This document shows, one piece after another, positions 1-7,837 of a stretch of 64,000 nucleotides of DNA. Location: contig JBGCFQ010000036.1 in the NCBI GenBank assembly GCA_045106985.1, positions 13,695-77,694 of the forward strand, in the 5' to 3' direction. The notes beneath the pieces were generated by a model. The model saw only the letters and a list, made by a program, of their open reading frames with translations. It was not told the DNA's origin and did not search any database. The position numbers were made by a program, and so were the translations under genes. This DNA is from JAUIET01 sp045106985 (GTDB lineage: Bacteria > Pseudomonadota > Gammaproteobacteria > Pseudomonadales > JAUIET01). Every line of letters begins with the position of its first letter. Within the stretch, counting starts at the first letter, position 1.

Positions 1-704
1 AAGCACTCATTCTCAGCGTAGCTGCAGCGGTTCGCATGCGACACCTTATCAATGCCCAACTCGCGACATTGCAACTCTATAAGGCCTCCTAAGTCGGCGA
101 AAAAGTGTTCACTGCTTTGCTTGTCAGCCGTAAAACAATGTTCAGAATCAACTCGGAAGATTGATTGGCGAAGCTGCTTGTAGACATCGCGTCCAATTCT
201 AAAGTGCCGCACACTTATTGAAGGACCTATCCATACATGTATGTCACTGTTTGCTGCATCGAAGCGGCCCACTCCGTGCTCAATGATGCGATTCGCTACG
301 CCTCGCCACCCTGCATGCAAGGCTCCAATCTCTGAACCTGATTTATCACAAAGTAGTATGGGTACGCAATCCGCTGTCATAATGCAGCAGGCTTGTAATA
401 CTTTTGCGGTATACAAGCCATCACCCTCGCACAGCAGTGTGGGTGCTTGGTGCACTAGGCTTCCGTGAACCTGCTGTAGCCAGTTCAACTCAGTGTTTGG
501 GGGCATCAATGAGGCTAGCTTGCGGCGATTTTGAGCAACAGTTTCAGGGATGTCACTCACGTGATTCGCTATGTTCCAGCTCTCAAATGCCCCTTCACTA
601 AAGCCGCCTTGACGAGTGCTTGTAAACGCCAGAATGTTGTCAGGCACTACCCAGTTGGGTACCACGCAATGTTCCGACAATTTTGCTTCAAGCAAGCGAT
701 CCAT
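1..704 (-). CDS. pgeF: Purine nucleoside phosphorylase / laccase-domain protein PgeF (YfiH), 3' end outside window
   Basis: Reading the minus strand from the ATG at 702-704 gives an open frame of 234 codons that runs off the left edge. The translation has the YfiH/PgeF family signatures: NWLQQVHG (about residue 80), TADCVPILLCD, HAGWRG and IGPSIS, which carry the His/Cys metal-site residues of this family. Members act on purine nucleosides, and E. coli YfiH is described as editing peptidoglycan precursors. The start lies two bases after the rluD stop codon, so the two are almost certainly co-transcribed; rluD-yfiH-(clpB) is the usual gammaproteobacterial order. About the last 10-20 residues are expected to be missing. 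Confidence 0.93.
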   Translation of the reverse strand, partial: MDRLLEAKLSEHCVVPNWVVPDNILAFTSTRQGGFSEGAFESWNIANHVSDIPETVAQNRRKLASLMPPNTELNWLQQVHGSLVHQAPTLLCEGDGLYTAKVLQACCIMTADCVPILLCDKSGSEIGALHAGWRGVANRIIEHGVGRFDAANSDIHVWIGPSISVRHFRIGRDVYKQLRQSIFRVDSEHCFTADKQSSEHFFADLGGLIELQCRELGIDKVSHANRCSYAENEC

Positions 705-706
705 GG

Positions 707-1672
707 TCAACTAACAATGCGCTTGGATACAGTTTCCAGCAGTTGTTTAAAGTCATCCGGTATTGGCGCTTCCCAGCTGGTAGCGCTGCCATCAGTCGGG
801 TGTTTTAAAACAAGCTGTTTGGCGTGTAATGCTTGCCTTGGAAATTCAGATAGGGCCTGTTGAATACCCTTCGCGATCGAACGGCTGACACGGCGACGTG
901 CTCCATATTGTGTATCACCCACTAAAGGAAAACCAAGATCGGTCATATGAACGCGTATTTGATGCGTTCTGCCGGTCTCAAGCTTACATTCAACCAGAGC
1001 ACAGCCCTCATACAATTTAAGTGTTTCAAAGTGGGTAATCGCAGGCTTTCCGCTGTCTTCACGAATCGCCATTTTTTGCCGTTGCTGCGGGTGACGGCCC
1101 AAGGCCTTGTTAATCGTGCCCTCAGGCGGGGGACGCCCGTGAACGAGCGCTAAATAGTGACGGCTAACCGTACGATCTTGAAGTTGGTTAACCAGGGAAT
1201 TGTGAGCGACCAAGGATCTGGCAACGACCATCAAGCCAGAGGTGTCTTTGTCAAGCCGGTGAACAATACCGGCCCTGGGTATTTGGCTGAGCTCAGGATA
1301 GCGGTGAAGCAAACCATTGGCCAAGGTGCCCCTTGGGTTTCCCGCGCCAGGGTGTGTAATCAGGCCCTGCGGTTTATTTACGACGATGAGTTCATCATCC
1401 TCATAAACCACACAAAGATCAATTTCGTCGGCGACCCATGCCTGCTCTGTCTTTAATTCGGCCGTCAGCTGCAGGGAATCCCCCAGGGAAACCTTCTCTT
1501 TACGCTTGGCAAGCTTGCCATTGAGCAGCAGCATGCCATCCCCAATCCAGGTTTGCAGTCGCGCACGGGAATATTCAGGGAACAGTTCAGCTGCAGCCTG
1601 GTCCAATCGAATGTTGTCCTGCTTTTCAGCCACAACCGCCGACAGCTTAATTTCGGTACTTTCTTCGCTCAA
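707..1672 (-). CDS. rluD: 23S rRNA pseudouridine(1911/1915/1917) synthase RluD
   Basis: A 321-residue protein with an N-terminal S4 RNA-binding domain (about residues 18-80) followed by the RluA-type catalytic domain. The motif HRLDKDTSG places the catalytic aspartate at D141. RluD makes the helix 69 pseudouridines of 23S rRNA. The chosen start is TTG (1670-1672); no in-frame ATG or GTG with a better ribosome-binding site is seen nearby, and the N-terminus matches family length. It is transcribed divergently from bamD, as in Pseudomonas, and leads directly into pgeF. RluD rather than RluA/RluC is inferred from the S4 domain and the bamD/pgeF neighbourhood. Confidence 0.93.
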   Translation of the reverse strand: MSEESTEIKLSAVVAEKQDNIRLDQAAAELFPEYSRARLQTWIGDGMLLLNGKLAKRKEKVSLGDSLQLTAELKTEQAWVADEIDLCVVYEDDELIVVNKPQGLITHPGAGNPRGTLANGLLHRYPELSQIPRAGIVHRLDKDTSGLMVVARSLVAHNSLVNQLQDRTVSRHYLALVHGRPPPEGTINKALGRHPQQRQKMAIREDSGKPAITHFETLKLYEGCALVECKLETGRTHQIRVHMTDLGFPLVGDTQYGARRRVSRSIAKGIQQALSEFPRQALHAKQLVLKHPTDGSATSWEAPIPDDFKQLLETVSKRIVS

Positions 1673-1703
1673 CGCGGTCCACCGGTGGGTTATATTGGGT
1701 TTG

Positions 1704-1720
1704 AGGTATTGGCAATACCT
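1704..1720. promoter_or_regulatory. Perfect 7-bp inverted repeat between rluD and bamD
   Basis: AGGTATT-GGC-AATACCT is an exact inverted repeat in the 122-bp divergent intergenic region, about 30 bp upstream of the rluD start. It may be an operator or a small hairpin. No regulator can be named. Confidence 0.35.
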
Positions 1721-1794
1721 GTAGAGCCGCTACAATACGGCGCTGCCAGGGAATAGGCAATGCCAATGGGCTTGATGCCGTTTTTTACATAAAA

Positions 1795-2769
1795 GTGATG
1801 GTTATGATGTTTCGGTCAATTTTTCTTCCCACAGCTCTAAGCTTGTGCGCCTCAAGTCAAACCGGGAGCCACCTTGCAAGCCCCAAGAACTGCGTCTTGA
1901 GCCAAAGTGGCTTTCGATCTGGTCTAGTTGTCATACTGGCACTCCTGCTTGTCTCTTGTGCGGGCACAGACGACAAAATGGATAGTGACGCCTCAGAAAA
2001 GCACATCTACGATATTGCCCAGGAGCAGCTAGAGAAGAAGAACTTTAGTTCGGCAATCCAAAACCTTCAATTACTTGAATCTCGCTACCCATTTGGGCCC
2101 TTTGCAGAGCAGTCTCAGCTAGAAATCATTTACGCCTACTATCGCGGGTTCGAACTGGACTCTGCCGTTGCTGCGGCCGATCGCTTTATTCGATTGCACC
2201 CCCATCACCCAAGTGTGGATTATGCCTATTATGTAAAAGGCTTGGCGCGCTTCGCAGAAGGACAAGGAATATTAGACCGATTCTTGCCGACAGATTTAAC
2301 TCAACGAGACCCTGGGCCAGCGCGCGACTCGTTTGCCGACTTTGCTCAATTATTAGCGCGTTTTCCGGACAGTGAATACGTGCCGGATGCCAAAGCCAGA
2401 ATGGTGTATTTGCGCAATATGCTGGCACGTTACGAAATTCACGTCGCAAACTACTACTTTAAACGGGGCGCTTATCAGGCCGCGGCCAATCGTGGGCGAT
2501 ATGTTCTGGAAAATTTCCAACAAACTAACGCAGTGCCCGACGCCTTGGCTGTGATGGTACAGGCCTACCAATTAATGGGCTTAACCGAACTGGCTGGCGA
2601 CAGCCTAACCGTGCTCGCAGGCAATTACCCTGAACACCCGGCACTAAATGCTGATGGCACGTTCAAATCCAACTTTAATCCGGAAAACCACCAACGATCA
2701 ATGGTTAACCGCGCAACGTTTGGTCTGTTCGACCGAGAAAAACCTCTGACTTTCGATTATCGTCCTTAG
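1795..2769 (+). CDS. bamD: Outer membrane assembly lipoprotein BamD (ComL)
   Basis: BamD is the essential lipoprotein of the BAM complex that inserts beta-barrel proteins into the outer membrane. A hydrophobic segment ending LLLVSCAG gives a lipobox with the acylated Cys at residue 55 of the longest frame. It is followed by TPR-type helical repeats (YDIAQEQLEKKNFSSAIQ, YPFGPFAEQSQL, HPHHPSVDYAYYVKGLA) typical of ComL. The frame opens with GTG-ATG at 1795-1800, which puts an unusually long 54-residue stretch before the lipobox; initiation may be further in (for example TTG at codon 35). From the lipobox Cys to the end the length is normal. It lies upstream of pilS-pilR as in Pseudomonas. Confidence 0.93.
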   Translation: MMVMMFRSIFLPTALSLCASSQTGSHLASPKNCVLSQSGFRSGLVVILALLLVSCAGTDDKMDSDASEKHIYDIAQEQLEKKNFSSAIQNLQLLESRYPFGPFAEQSQLEIIYAYYRGFELDSAVAAADRFIRLHPHHPSVDYAYYVKGLARFAEGQGILDRFLPTDLTQRDPGPARDSFADFAQLLARFPDSEYVPDAKARMVYLRNMLARYEIHVANYYFKRGAYQAAANRGRYVLENFQQTNAVPDALAVMVQAYQLMGLTELAGDSLTVLAGNYPEHPALNADGTFKSNFNPENHQRSMVNRATFGLFDREKPLTFDYRP

Positions 2770-2956
2770 TGGGCGAGTCGCTAGCTCTGGGGACAATACT
2801 GATATCATTAAGGCTTTAGCTAAGGCCGCTGCGCTCGCAAGCCACTTCGATGGCAAACTTTCAACTGTGTCGAATTACAGCACTTAAGGCTGGATTTTTC
2901 GCCGCCACGCCACCATTATCAACCATCATTAGAAAACTTTCGGGCAGGAGTATGCG

Positions 2957-3199
2957 ATGGGCTTCATCGGTTTAATTCGTTTAATAGCCTTGGCCGCCGC
3001 AGTGTGGTTGGTATGGCGATATGTCGCCCGCAGGAAGGCTACAAGAACCGCAGAGCCACGTATTGACCAAAAGGTGGTCGCCTGTGCAATTTGTGGAACC
3101 CACGTGCCCGAGACTGATGCGCTAAGCGATAACGGGCAATCATACTGCTGCAGCAAACATCTTGAACAAGCAGTAGCTGAGCGAGACAAGAAGGAGTAG
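2957..3199 (+). CDS. PP0621-family small Cys-rich membrane protein
   Basis: An 80-residue protein with one N-terminal membrane segment (about residues 4-22), a basic stop-transfer stretch (RRKATR) and a C-terminal cluster CAIC...CC...H that looks like a small zinc-binding knuckle. This layout matches the PP0621 family, commonly encoded just upstream of pilS in gammaproteobacteria. Start supported by AGGAG at 2946-2950, six bases before the ATG. It precedes pilS by 48 bp on the same strand, so it may share its transcript. Function unknown. Confidence 0.8.
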   Translation: MGFIGLIRLIALAAAVWLVWRYVARRKATRTAEPRIDQKVVACAICGTHVPETDALSDNGQSYCCSKHLEQAVAERDKKE

Positions 3200-3247
3200 A
3201 GAAGGTTTGAACAAGCCGACTCAACGATCACAGATTTTGCTTGCCCT

Positions 3248-4876
3248 ATGACGCTAAACCCAAGCCAGCGCAACAGTACATTTCAACTAGAGCTTCAACA
3301 GACGCTACGCATTTACGGCCTCTACCGTATTGTGTTAGCGGCACTTATTTTAATTGTATTTCTTGTTCAAATGACCACCACAGTAGAAAATGCTTATCGG
3401 CCTGACCTATTTCTGTATACGATCGGCAGCTATTTCATTTTAAGCGTCATTACCCATTTTTATGCTGGACTACGTGCTGAACAACTGAACAATCTTGAAT
3501 TATTTGTTTATTTCTTTCTTGTTGATCTGGCAGCGTTAACGCTTATCGCGCATGCCAGTGGTGGTTTGAGCACGGGGCTTAGTTTAATAATGTCACTGAC
3601 TGTTGCCTGCGGCGGGATATTTTTTCGCGATCGTTTAGCGCTATTTGTTGCCGCCATCGCAAGCATAGCGACGCTGTTAAATGTTGGTTATCTAATCAAG
3701 TTAGGCATTGTGCCCAACAGCTCTCTTCTTGCTGCGGGACTATTAGGAACTGTATTCTTTGCGACTGTATTCTTCGTGCAATTGTTGGCTCGTCGCATCG
3801 AAGCCAGCCAGCAAATTGCCGAGGAGAAGGCGAGGGAGCTCGCCTATTCCGAATACCTGAACCAGCTAATTGTTAAGCGAATGCAAACCGGCGTGCTCGT
3901 TGTTGACGGCCAACACGTTCTGCACTCGGCTAACGATTCAGCTCGAGTGATGCTTGGATTAGATTCAGAGGGTTTGATTCAGCAAGCAATCTTGCCCGAC
4001 TCTTTACTAAATAGCTTACATGAGTGGCAAACATCACCTCACTTTAGAACTAAGCCATTTCGCGTCAGTAAAGCCGGTGCATTACTGCAGTCGGAGTTCA
4101 TGCCGCTTACAGACAAAGACGAAGGCAAGGTGCTGGTATTTTTGGAAGATACGGGGCGAGCGCGGCAGCAAGCCCAGCAATTTAAACTGGCTTCGCTAGG
4201 TAGACTAACCGCTAGTATTGCGCATGAGATTCGAAACCCACTGGGCGCCATAAGTCATGCCGCGCAGCTAATGCATGAGTCAAACACCATTACCGCAGAA
4301 GACCAACGACTATGCCAGATCGTAAACGATCAGTCGCGGCGGATGAATAAGATCATTGAAAATGTTCTGCAGCTATCGCGTCGCAAGGCTTCCGAGCCTA
4401 AACGCTTTTTGCTAAATGACTGGTTAGCACAGTTCATTTCGACGTTGCAACAAAGTGATGAAGAGGCCGAAGTGCAGTTGGATATACACAGCGACGACTT
4501 CACCATTGCCTTCGACCCTAGCCAGCTTGACCAAGTCTTAAGCAACCTCTGTTCCAACGCCATTCGTTACAGCTTACAGTCAACCGGGCATGGGACGGTA
4601 ATCATACGCTGTCACAATGAGTTGCTGCAGGGGCTGCCAGTTATCGACGTGATTGACCACGGACGCGGTGTGAAGCCCGAAGCTATCGATCAATTGTTTG
4701 AACCTTTCTATACAAGTGAGCAATCCGGCACAGGACTAGGACTATTTATAGCAAAAGAACTGTGTGAAGCTAATCAGTCTAGGCTGGATTATTTCCCTAC
4801 GGAAGGCGGCCACGGATGTTTTAGAATAACCTGTGCGCACCCAATGAAAAAATTGCTAACGAACTCTGCGCACTGA
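3248..4876 (+). CDS. pilS: Type IV pilus sensor histidine kinase PilS
   Basis: A 542-residue membrane histidine kinase. Several membrane helices fill residues 25-180 (no large periplasmic loop, as in Pseudomonas PilS). They are followed by a PAS-like region (about 200-300), a HisKA dimerisation domain with the phosphoacceptor His at H326 in SIAHEIRNPLG, and an ATPase domain with the N box (NLCSNAIRYS, about 433-442), DHGRGV and GTGLGLF. It phosphorylates PilR to control pilin transcription. The pilR start follows 11 bp after the stop. Identification rests on domain order, the six-helix input domain and the pilR neighbour. Confidence 0.95.
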   Translation: MTLNPSQRNSTFQLELQQTLRIYGLYRIVLAALILIVFLVQMTTTVENAYRPDLFLYTIGSYFILSVITHFYAGLRAEQLNNLELFVYFFLVDLAALTLIAHASGGLSTGLSLIMSLTVACGGIFFRDRLALFVAAIASIATLLNVGYLIKLGIVPNSSLLAAGLLGTVFFATVFFVQLLARRIEASQQIAEEKARELAYSEYLNQLIVKRMQTGVLVVDGQHVLHSANDSARVMLGLDSEGLIQQAILPDSLLNSLHEWQTSPHFRTKPFRVSKAGALLQSEFMPLTDKDEGKVLVFLEDTGRARQQAQQFKLASLGRLTASIAHEIRNPLGAISHAAQLMHESNTITAEDQRLCQIVNDQSRRMNKIIENVLQLSRRKASEPKRFLLNDWLAQFISTLQQSDEEAEVQLDIHSDDFTIAFDPSQLDQVLSNLCSNAIRYSLQSTGHGTVIIRCHNELLQGLPVIDVIDHGRGVKPEAIDQLFEPFYTSEQSGTGLGLFIAKELCEANQSRLDYFPTEGGHGCFRITCAHPMKKLLTNSAH

Positions 4877-4887
4877 CTCGAAAAATC

Positions 4888-6288
4888 ATGAAACAAGCCC
4901 AGATACTTATTGTTGACGACGAACCGGACATTCGAGAACTGTTGGAAATCACTCTGAATAGAATGGGCCTGGCCACTCACAGCGTAGCCAATCTAACCGA
5001 TGCTCTAGACCTTATAGAAAAGCAGCAATTCAGCCTTTGTCTAACCGACATGAATTTACCTGATGGCAGTGGGCTAAGCCTTGTTTCACACATTCAGGAG
5101 ACACAACCAGAATTGCCCGTCGCTGTTATTACTGCCTACGGTAACGTTGACACTGCAATCACGGCGCTGAAAAGCGGGGCATTTGATTTTGTTAGCAAGC
5201 CCATTGAGTTAGAACGATTGCGTGGTCTTATTGATACCGCCCTAAAGATTCCAAGTCGCGAAAACCAAATTGAAATTAGTGACGAAGTGCGCTTGCTCGG
5301 TGACTCAGCCGCCGCCAATAAGTTACGCCTACAGATAAAAAAATTATCTCGCAGCCAAGCCCCCGTATACATCAGCGGCGAATCGGGTAGCGGCAAGGAG
5401 CTTGTCGCGCGTTTAATACACGCCAATGGGCCTCGCAGCGAAATGCCTTTCATTGCCGTTAACTGTGGCGCTATTCCATCAGAACTAATGGAAAGTGAGT
5501 TCTTCGGACATGTAAAAGGTAGCTTCACGGGCGCGGTGAGCGACAAGCAGGGCTTGTTTCAAAGCGCACAAGGAGGCACCTTGTTTCTGGACGAAATAGC
5601 CGATTTGCCGCTTGATATGCAAGTGAAGCTGTTACGCTCCATACAAGAAAAATCTGTACGCTCTGTTGGAGATAACAAAGAAGTTAATATCGATGTTCGC
5701 ATACTCAGCGCCACTCACAAAAACCTGGAAGATGAGGTAAGACACAGTCGGTTCCGACAAGACCTTTACTATCGCGTTAATGTGATTGAGCTTGCAGTTC
5801 CTCCCCTTCGCAGCCGCAGCGAGGATGTACGCGTAATAGGTGAACAGGTGCTCGCGGGTCTCAACAAAGACACAGAGTACACGCTCACTGATATAGCATG
5901 GTCCAAGCTAGAGAGTTATCGCTTTCCCGGCAATGTTCGAGAACTTCAGAATATTTTGGAAAGAGCCTGTGCGCTATCGGAACGGTCAGTATTGGAGGCT
6001 GAGGACTTAGGTCTGGAAAATGTTGTTCCTGAGCAAATTGATACTGACCAAAAAACAAGCCCTCCTCAAGCAGTCGACGCAACTGGGCCAGTCAAATCAC
6101 CTCTCTACCCTGCCATCGACTTGAACGTAGAGTTCGAGTCGATGGACATTTATTTGCAGGAAATTGAGAGACAACTTATTGAGCGCGCCCTAGAAGAAAC
6201 GCGCTGGAACAAAACGGCGGCGGCGGAACGTCTTGGCATCTCGTTTCGAGCTCTTCGCTATAAGCTGGAAAAGCTCGACATACGATAG
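4888..6288 (+). CDS. pilR: Sigma-54-dependent response regulator PilR
   Basis: A 466-residue NtrC-class activator. The receiver domain has D10-D11, the phosphoacceptor D54 (CLTDMNLPDG) and K104. The AAA+ domain has Walker A GESGSGK at 164-170, the sigma-54-contacting GSFTGA loop at 211-216 (a GAFTGA variant with Ser) and the DEIADLPL Walker B region. A Fis-type helix-turn-helix is at the C-terminus (NKTAAAERLGISFRALRYKL). It activates sigma-54 promoters of pilin genes; a matching promoter is present upstream of the first pilin gene at 45908-45924. Co-transcribed with pilS. Confidence 0.96.
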   Translation: MKQAQILIVDDEPDIRELLEITLNRMGLATHSVANLTDALDLIEKQQFSLCLTDMNLPDGSGLSLVSHIQETQPELPVAVITAYGNVDTAITALKSGAFDFVSKPIELERLRGLIDTALKIPSRENQIEISDEVRLLGDSAAANKLRLQIKKLSRSQAPVYISGESGSGKELVARLIHANGPRSEMPFIAVNCGAIPSELMESEFFGHVKGSFTGAVSDKQGLFQSAQGGTLFLDEIADLPLDMQVKLLRSIQEKSVRSVGDNKEVNIDVRILSATHKNLEDEVRHSRFRQDLYYRVNVIELAVPPLRSRSEDVRVIGEQVLAGLNKDTEYTLTDIAWSKLESYRFPGNVRELQNILERACALSERSVLEAEDLGLENVVPEQIDTDQKTSPPQAVDATGPVKSPLYPAIDLNVEFESMDIYLQEIERQLIERALEETRWNKTAAAERLGISFRALRYKLEKLDIR

Positions 6289-6398
6289 ACTGGTTGTTTT
6301 CTGCACAAAAATGTCAGCAATGTCTCACAGACCTTAGGACGGTTCTGCGCGAGTATTCCAATGCGGCGAATAAGGATGTTCCCGCCTGCCGCGCATGG

Positions 6399-6414
6399 AT
6401 GTGCTGCAGCACAT
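6399..6414. promoter_or_regulatory. 16-bp perfect palindrome upstream of fimT
   Basis: ATGTGCTGCAGCACAT is an exact palindrome ending 23 bp before the fimT start codon, within the 149-bp pilR-fimT gap. It could be a dimeric regulator site or a leader hairpin. No known consensus is assigned. Confidence 0.35.
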
Positions 6415-6437
6415 GAAATCACGACAAGGACCGTCGC

Positions 6438-7013
6438 ATGCGCAACTCCTCGAATGCTCAATTCGAACACGGGTTCTCCCTGCTCGAAGGGCTCACTATT
6501 CTTCTGATTATTTCTATATTGATCTCTATTGGTACGCCGTCATTTACGGCGACGATAGAGCGAAGTCGAAGCGCCAGCCACTTGCATGGCCTCGTTGCCA
6601 CCCTGAATTTGGCTCGCATTCACGCAATAACACATAATGGCCCGACGGTTTTATGTGCCAGCCAATCTGGGCAACGTTGCGATGGGGATTGGAAGCATGG
6701 AACTCTGTTGTTTAGTGACGCAAACAACAATCGTAGGCTGGACAATAATGAACAGTTGATCGAGCGAGGTTCGGCTCTGGGCGATGACGTGAGCTTGCGC
6801 TGGCAGGCTTCCGGCGGGCGAAATAAATACATTCGATTTTCTCGCCATGGCACGGCCATGGAGTTTGGCCGTTTTACTTACTGTCCAAAAACATCATCTA
6901 TGGTGCCAGCAAGCATGTTGGTGCTGAATCGAATGGGCCGCGTTCGAATTGCCAAAGATAGTGACGGAGATGGTGTTGTGGAAGACCGTAACGGGCGTAG
7001 GGCAAACTGTTAG
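6438..7013 (+). CDS. fimT: Pseudopilin FimT/GspH-like, type IV pilus biogenesis
   Basis: A 191-residue protein with a class III prepilin leader. The predicted PilD cleavage is HG|FSLLEG with Glu5 present, followed by the hydrophobic alpha-1 helix LTILLIISILISIGTPSF. The C-terminal region fits the GspH/FimT family (ATLNLARIHAITHNGPTVLCASQSGQRC). AAGGA lies seven bases before the ATG. Its position just after pilR on the same strand matches fimT in P. aeruginosa. It ends 35 bp from the convergent pilE. FimT-type proteins have been linked to DNA uptake in some species, but here the role is inferred from family only. Confidence 0.85.
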   Translation: MRNSSNAQFEHGFSLLEGLTILLIISILISIGTPSFTATIERSRSASHLHGLVATLNLARIHAITHNGPTVLCASQSGQRCDGDWKHGTLLFSDANNNRRLDNNEQLIERGSALGDDVSLRWQASGGRNKYIRFSRHGTAMEFGRFTYCPKTSSMVPASMLVLNRMGRVRIAKDSDGDGVVEDRNGRRANC

Positions 7014-7048
7014 CGGCAAACAACGCCAGGCTTTACGCTGGTGCTAGG

Positions 7049-7528
7049 CTAGTCTTCCCAGCATCGCACTCCAGCGGCGCCACCGGACGTTCTTACGCCC
7101 GAATTCGTTAACGTTAAAGTGCCACAGTCATCGCTGTCTTGCCCCGTGCCTGCAATAGGGGTTGCAGAGATCGTAAAGGTATTAGCGGTAGAGGCATCAA
7201 TAGACAGTGCATAGAACCCTTGACCACCCTCAACAGGCGACTGAGTTGCAAATATGGTGGGGGCTCCGGTATCGCCGGAAGCACCCGCGCCTGTATAAGA
7301 ATAGGTTTTCGTATAGTGACGCTCCATTGCCTGTCTAAACTGCTGCAATGCTCCCTGGGCGTCGGCGCGGCGGCTTTTCATAACACTGGACTGATAACTC
7401 GGTATGGCAATGGCCGCTAACACCGCAATGATAGCGACCACGATCATTAATTCAACCAAAGTGAAGCCGGAACAGGGCCGTGTAGGATTTAATGCTCTTA
7501 ACGTTAGGTCGGTATGATCATTGCTCAT
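7049..7528 (-). CDS. pilE: Type IV minor pilin PilE
   Basis: A 159-residue prepilin. The leader ends CSG|FTLVELMIVVAIIAVLAAIAIPSYQ with Glu5 and the invariant pilin N-terminal helix. A basic patch (KSRRADAQGALQQFRQAMERHYTK) and a C-terminal pair of cysteines (DDCGTL ... VRCWED) typical of the minor pilin PilE follow. The ATG overlaps the stop codon of the upstream gene by four bases, indicating translational coupling. It is the last gene of the fimU-pilE operon, the same place pilE has in P. aeruginosa. It is a minor rather than major subunit because of context. Confidence 0.9.
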   Translation of the reverse strand: MSNDHTDLTLRALNPTRPCSGFTLVELMIVVAIIAVLAAIAIPSYQSSVMKSRRADAQGALQQFRQAMERHYTKTYSYTGAGASGDTGAPTIFATQSPVEGGQGFYALSIDASTANTFTISATPIAGTGQDSDDCGTLTLTNSGVRTSGGAAGVRCWED

Positions 7529-7818
7529 GGGTAAGCCACCACCTGAAGGTCGAGGATATCGCCTGTTGAGGGATCAGTTTGGTAGGCAATTGCATAACTT
7601 ATATCGAGGTCTTCGAATTTCAATTTAGCACCACTCGAATCGCTTATCGAGGCCCTTAATGCAACACGAAGTGTTTGCTCCGATACCACTATTTGACGCT
7701 GCTCTAAATGAATGGCATCGATTGCGCCTTGAGCCCAACCGGCAGGCGGCTGACCGAAAGAAGGCATAGTCCAGCCAGCACTAATGGCTAGAAGGATCAA
7801 GATTAAACTCTTTTTCAT
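7525..7818 (-). CDS. Small periplasmic protein in the pilY2 position
   Basis: A 97-residue protein with a signal peptide (MKKSLILILLAISAGW, cleavage near SFG-Q) and a short mature part with the pattern HLEQRQIVVSEQTLRVA. It sits between pilY1 and pilE, exactly where P. aeruginosa has pilY2, and is of similar size. I do not recognise a domain, and sequence homology to PilY2 is not claimed. It overlaps pilE by four bases and begins 19 bp after pilY1, so it is expressed with the tip adhesin and minor pilins. The start has AGAGGT upstream. Confidence 0.7.
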   Translation of the reverse strand: MKKSLILILLAISAGWTMPSFGQPPAGWAQGAIDAIHLEQRQIVVSEQTLRVALRASISDSSGAKLKFEDLDISYAIAYQTDPSTGDILDLQVVAYP

Positions 7819-7837
7819 GCTGTACCTCTGATCATTC

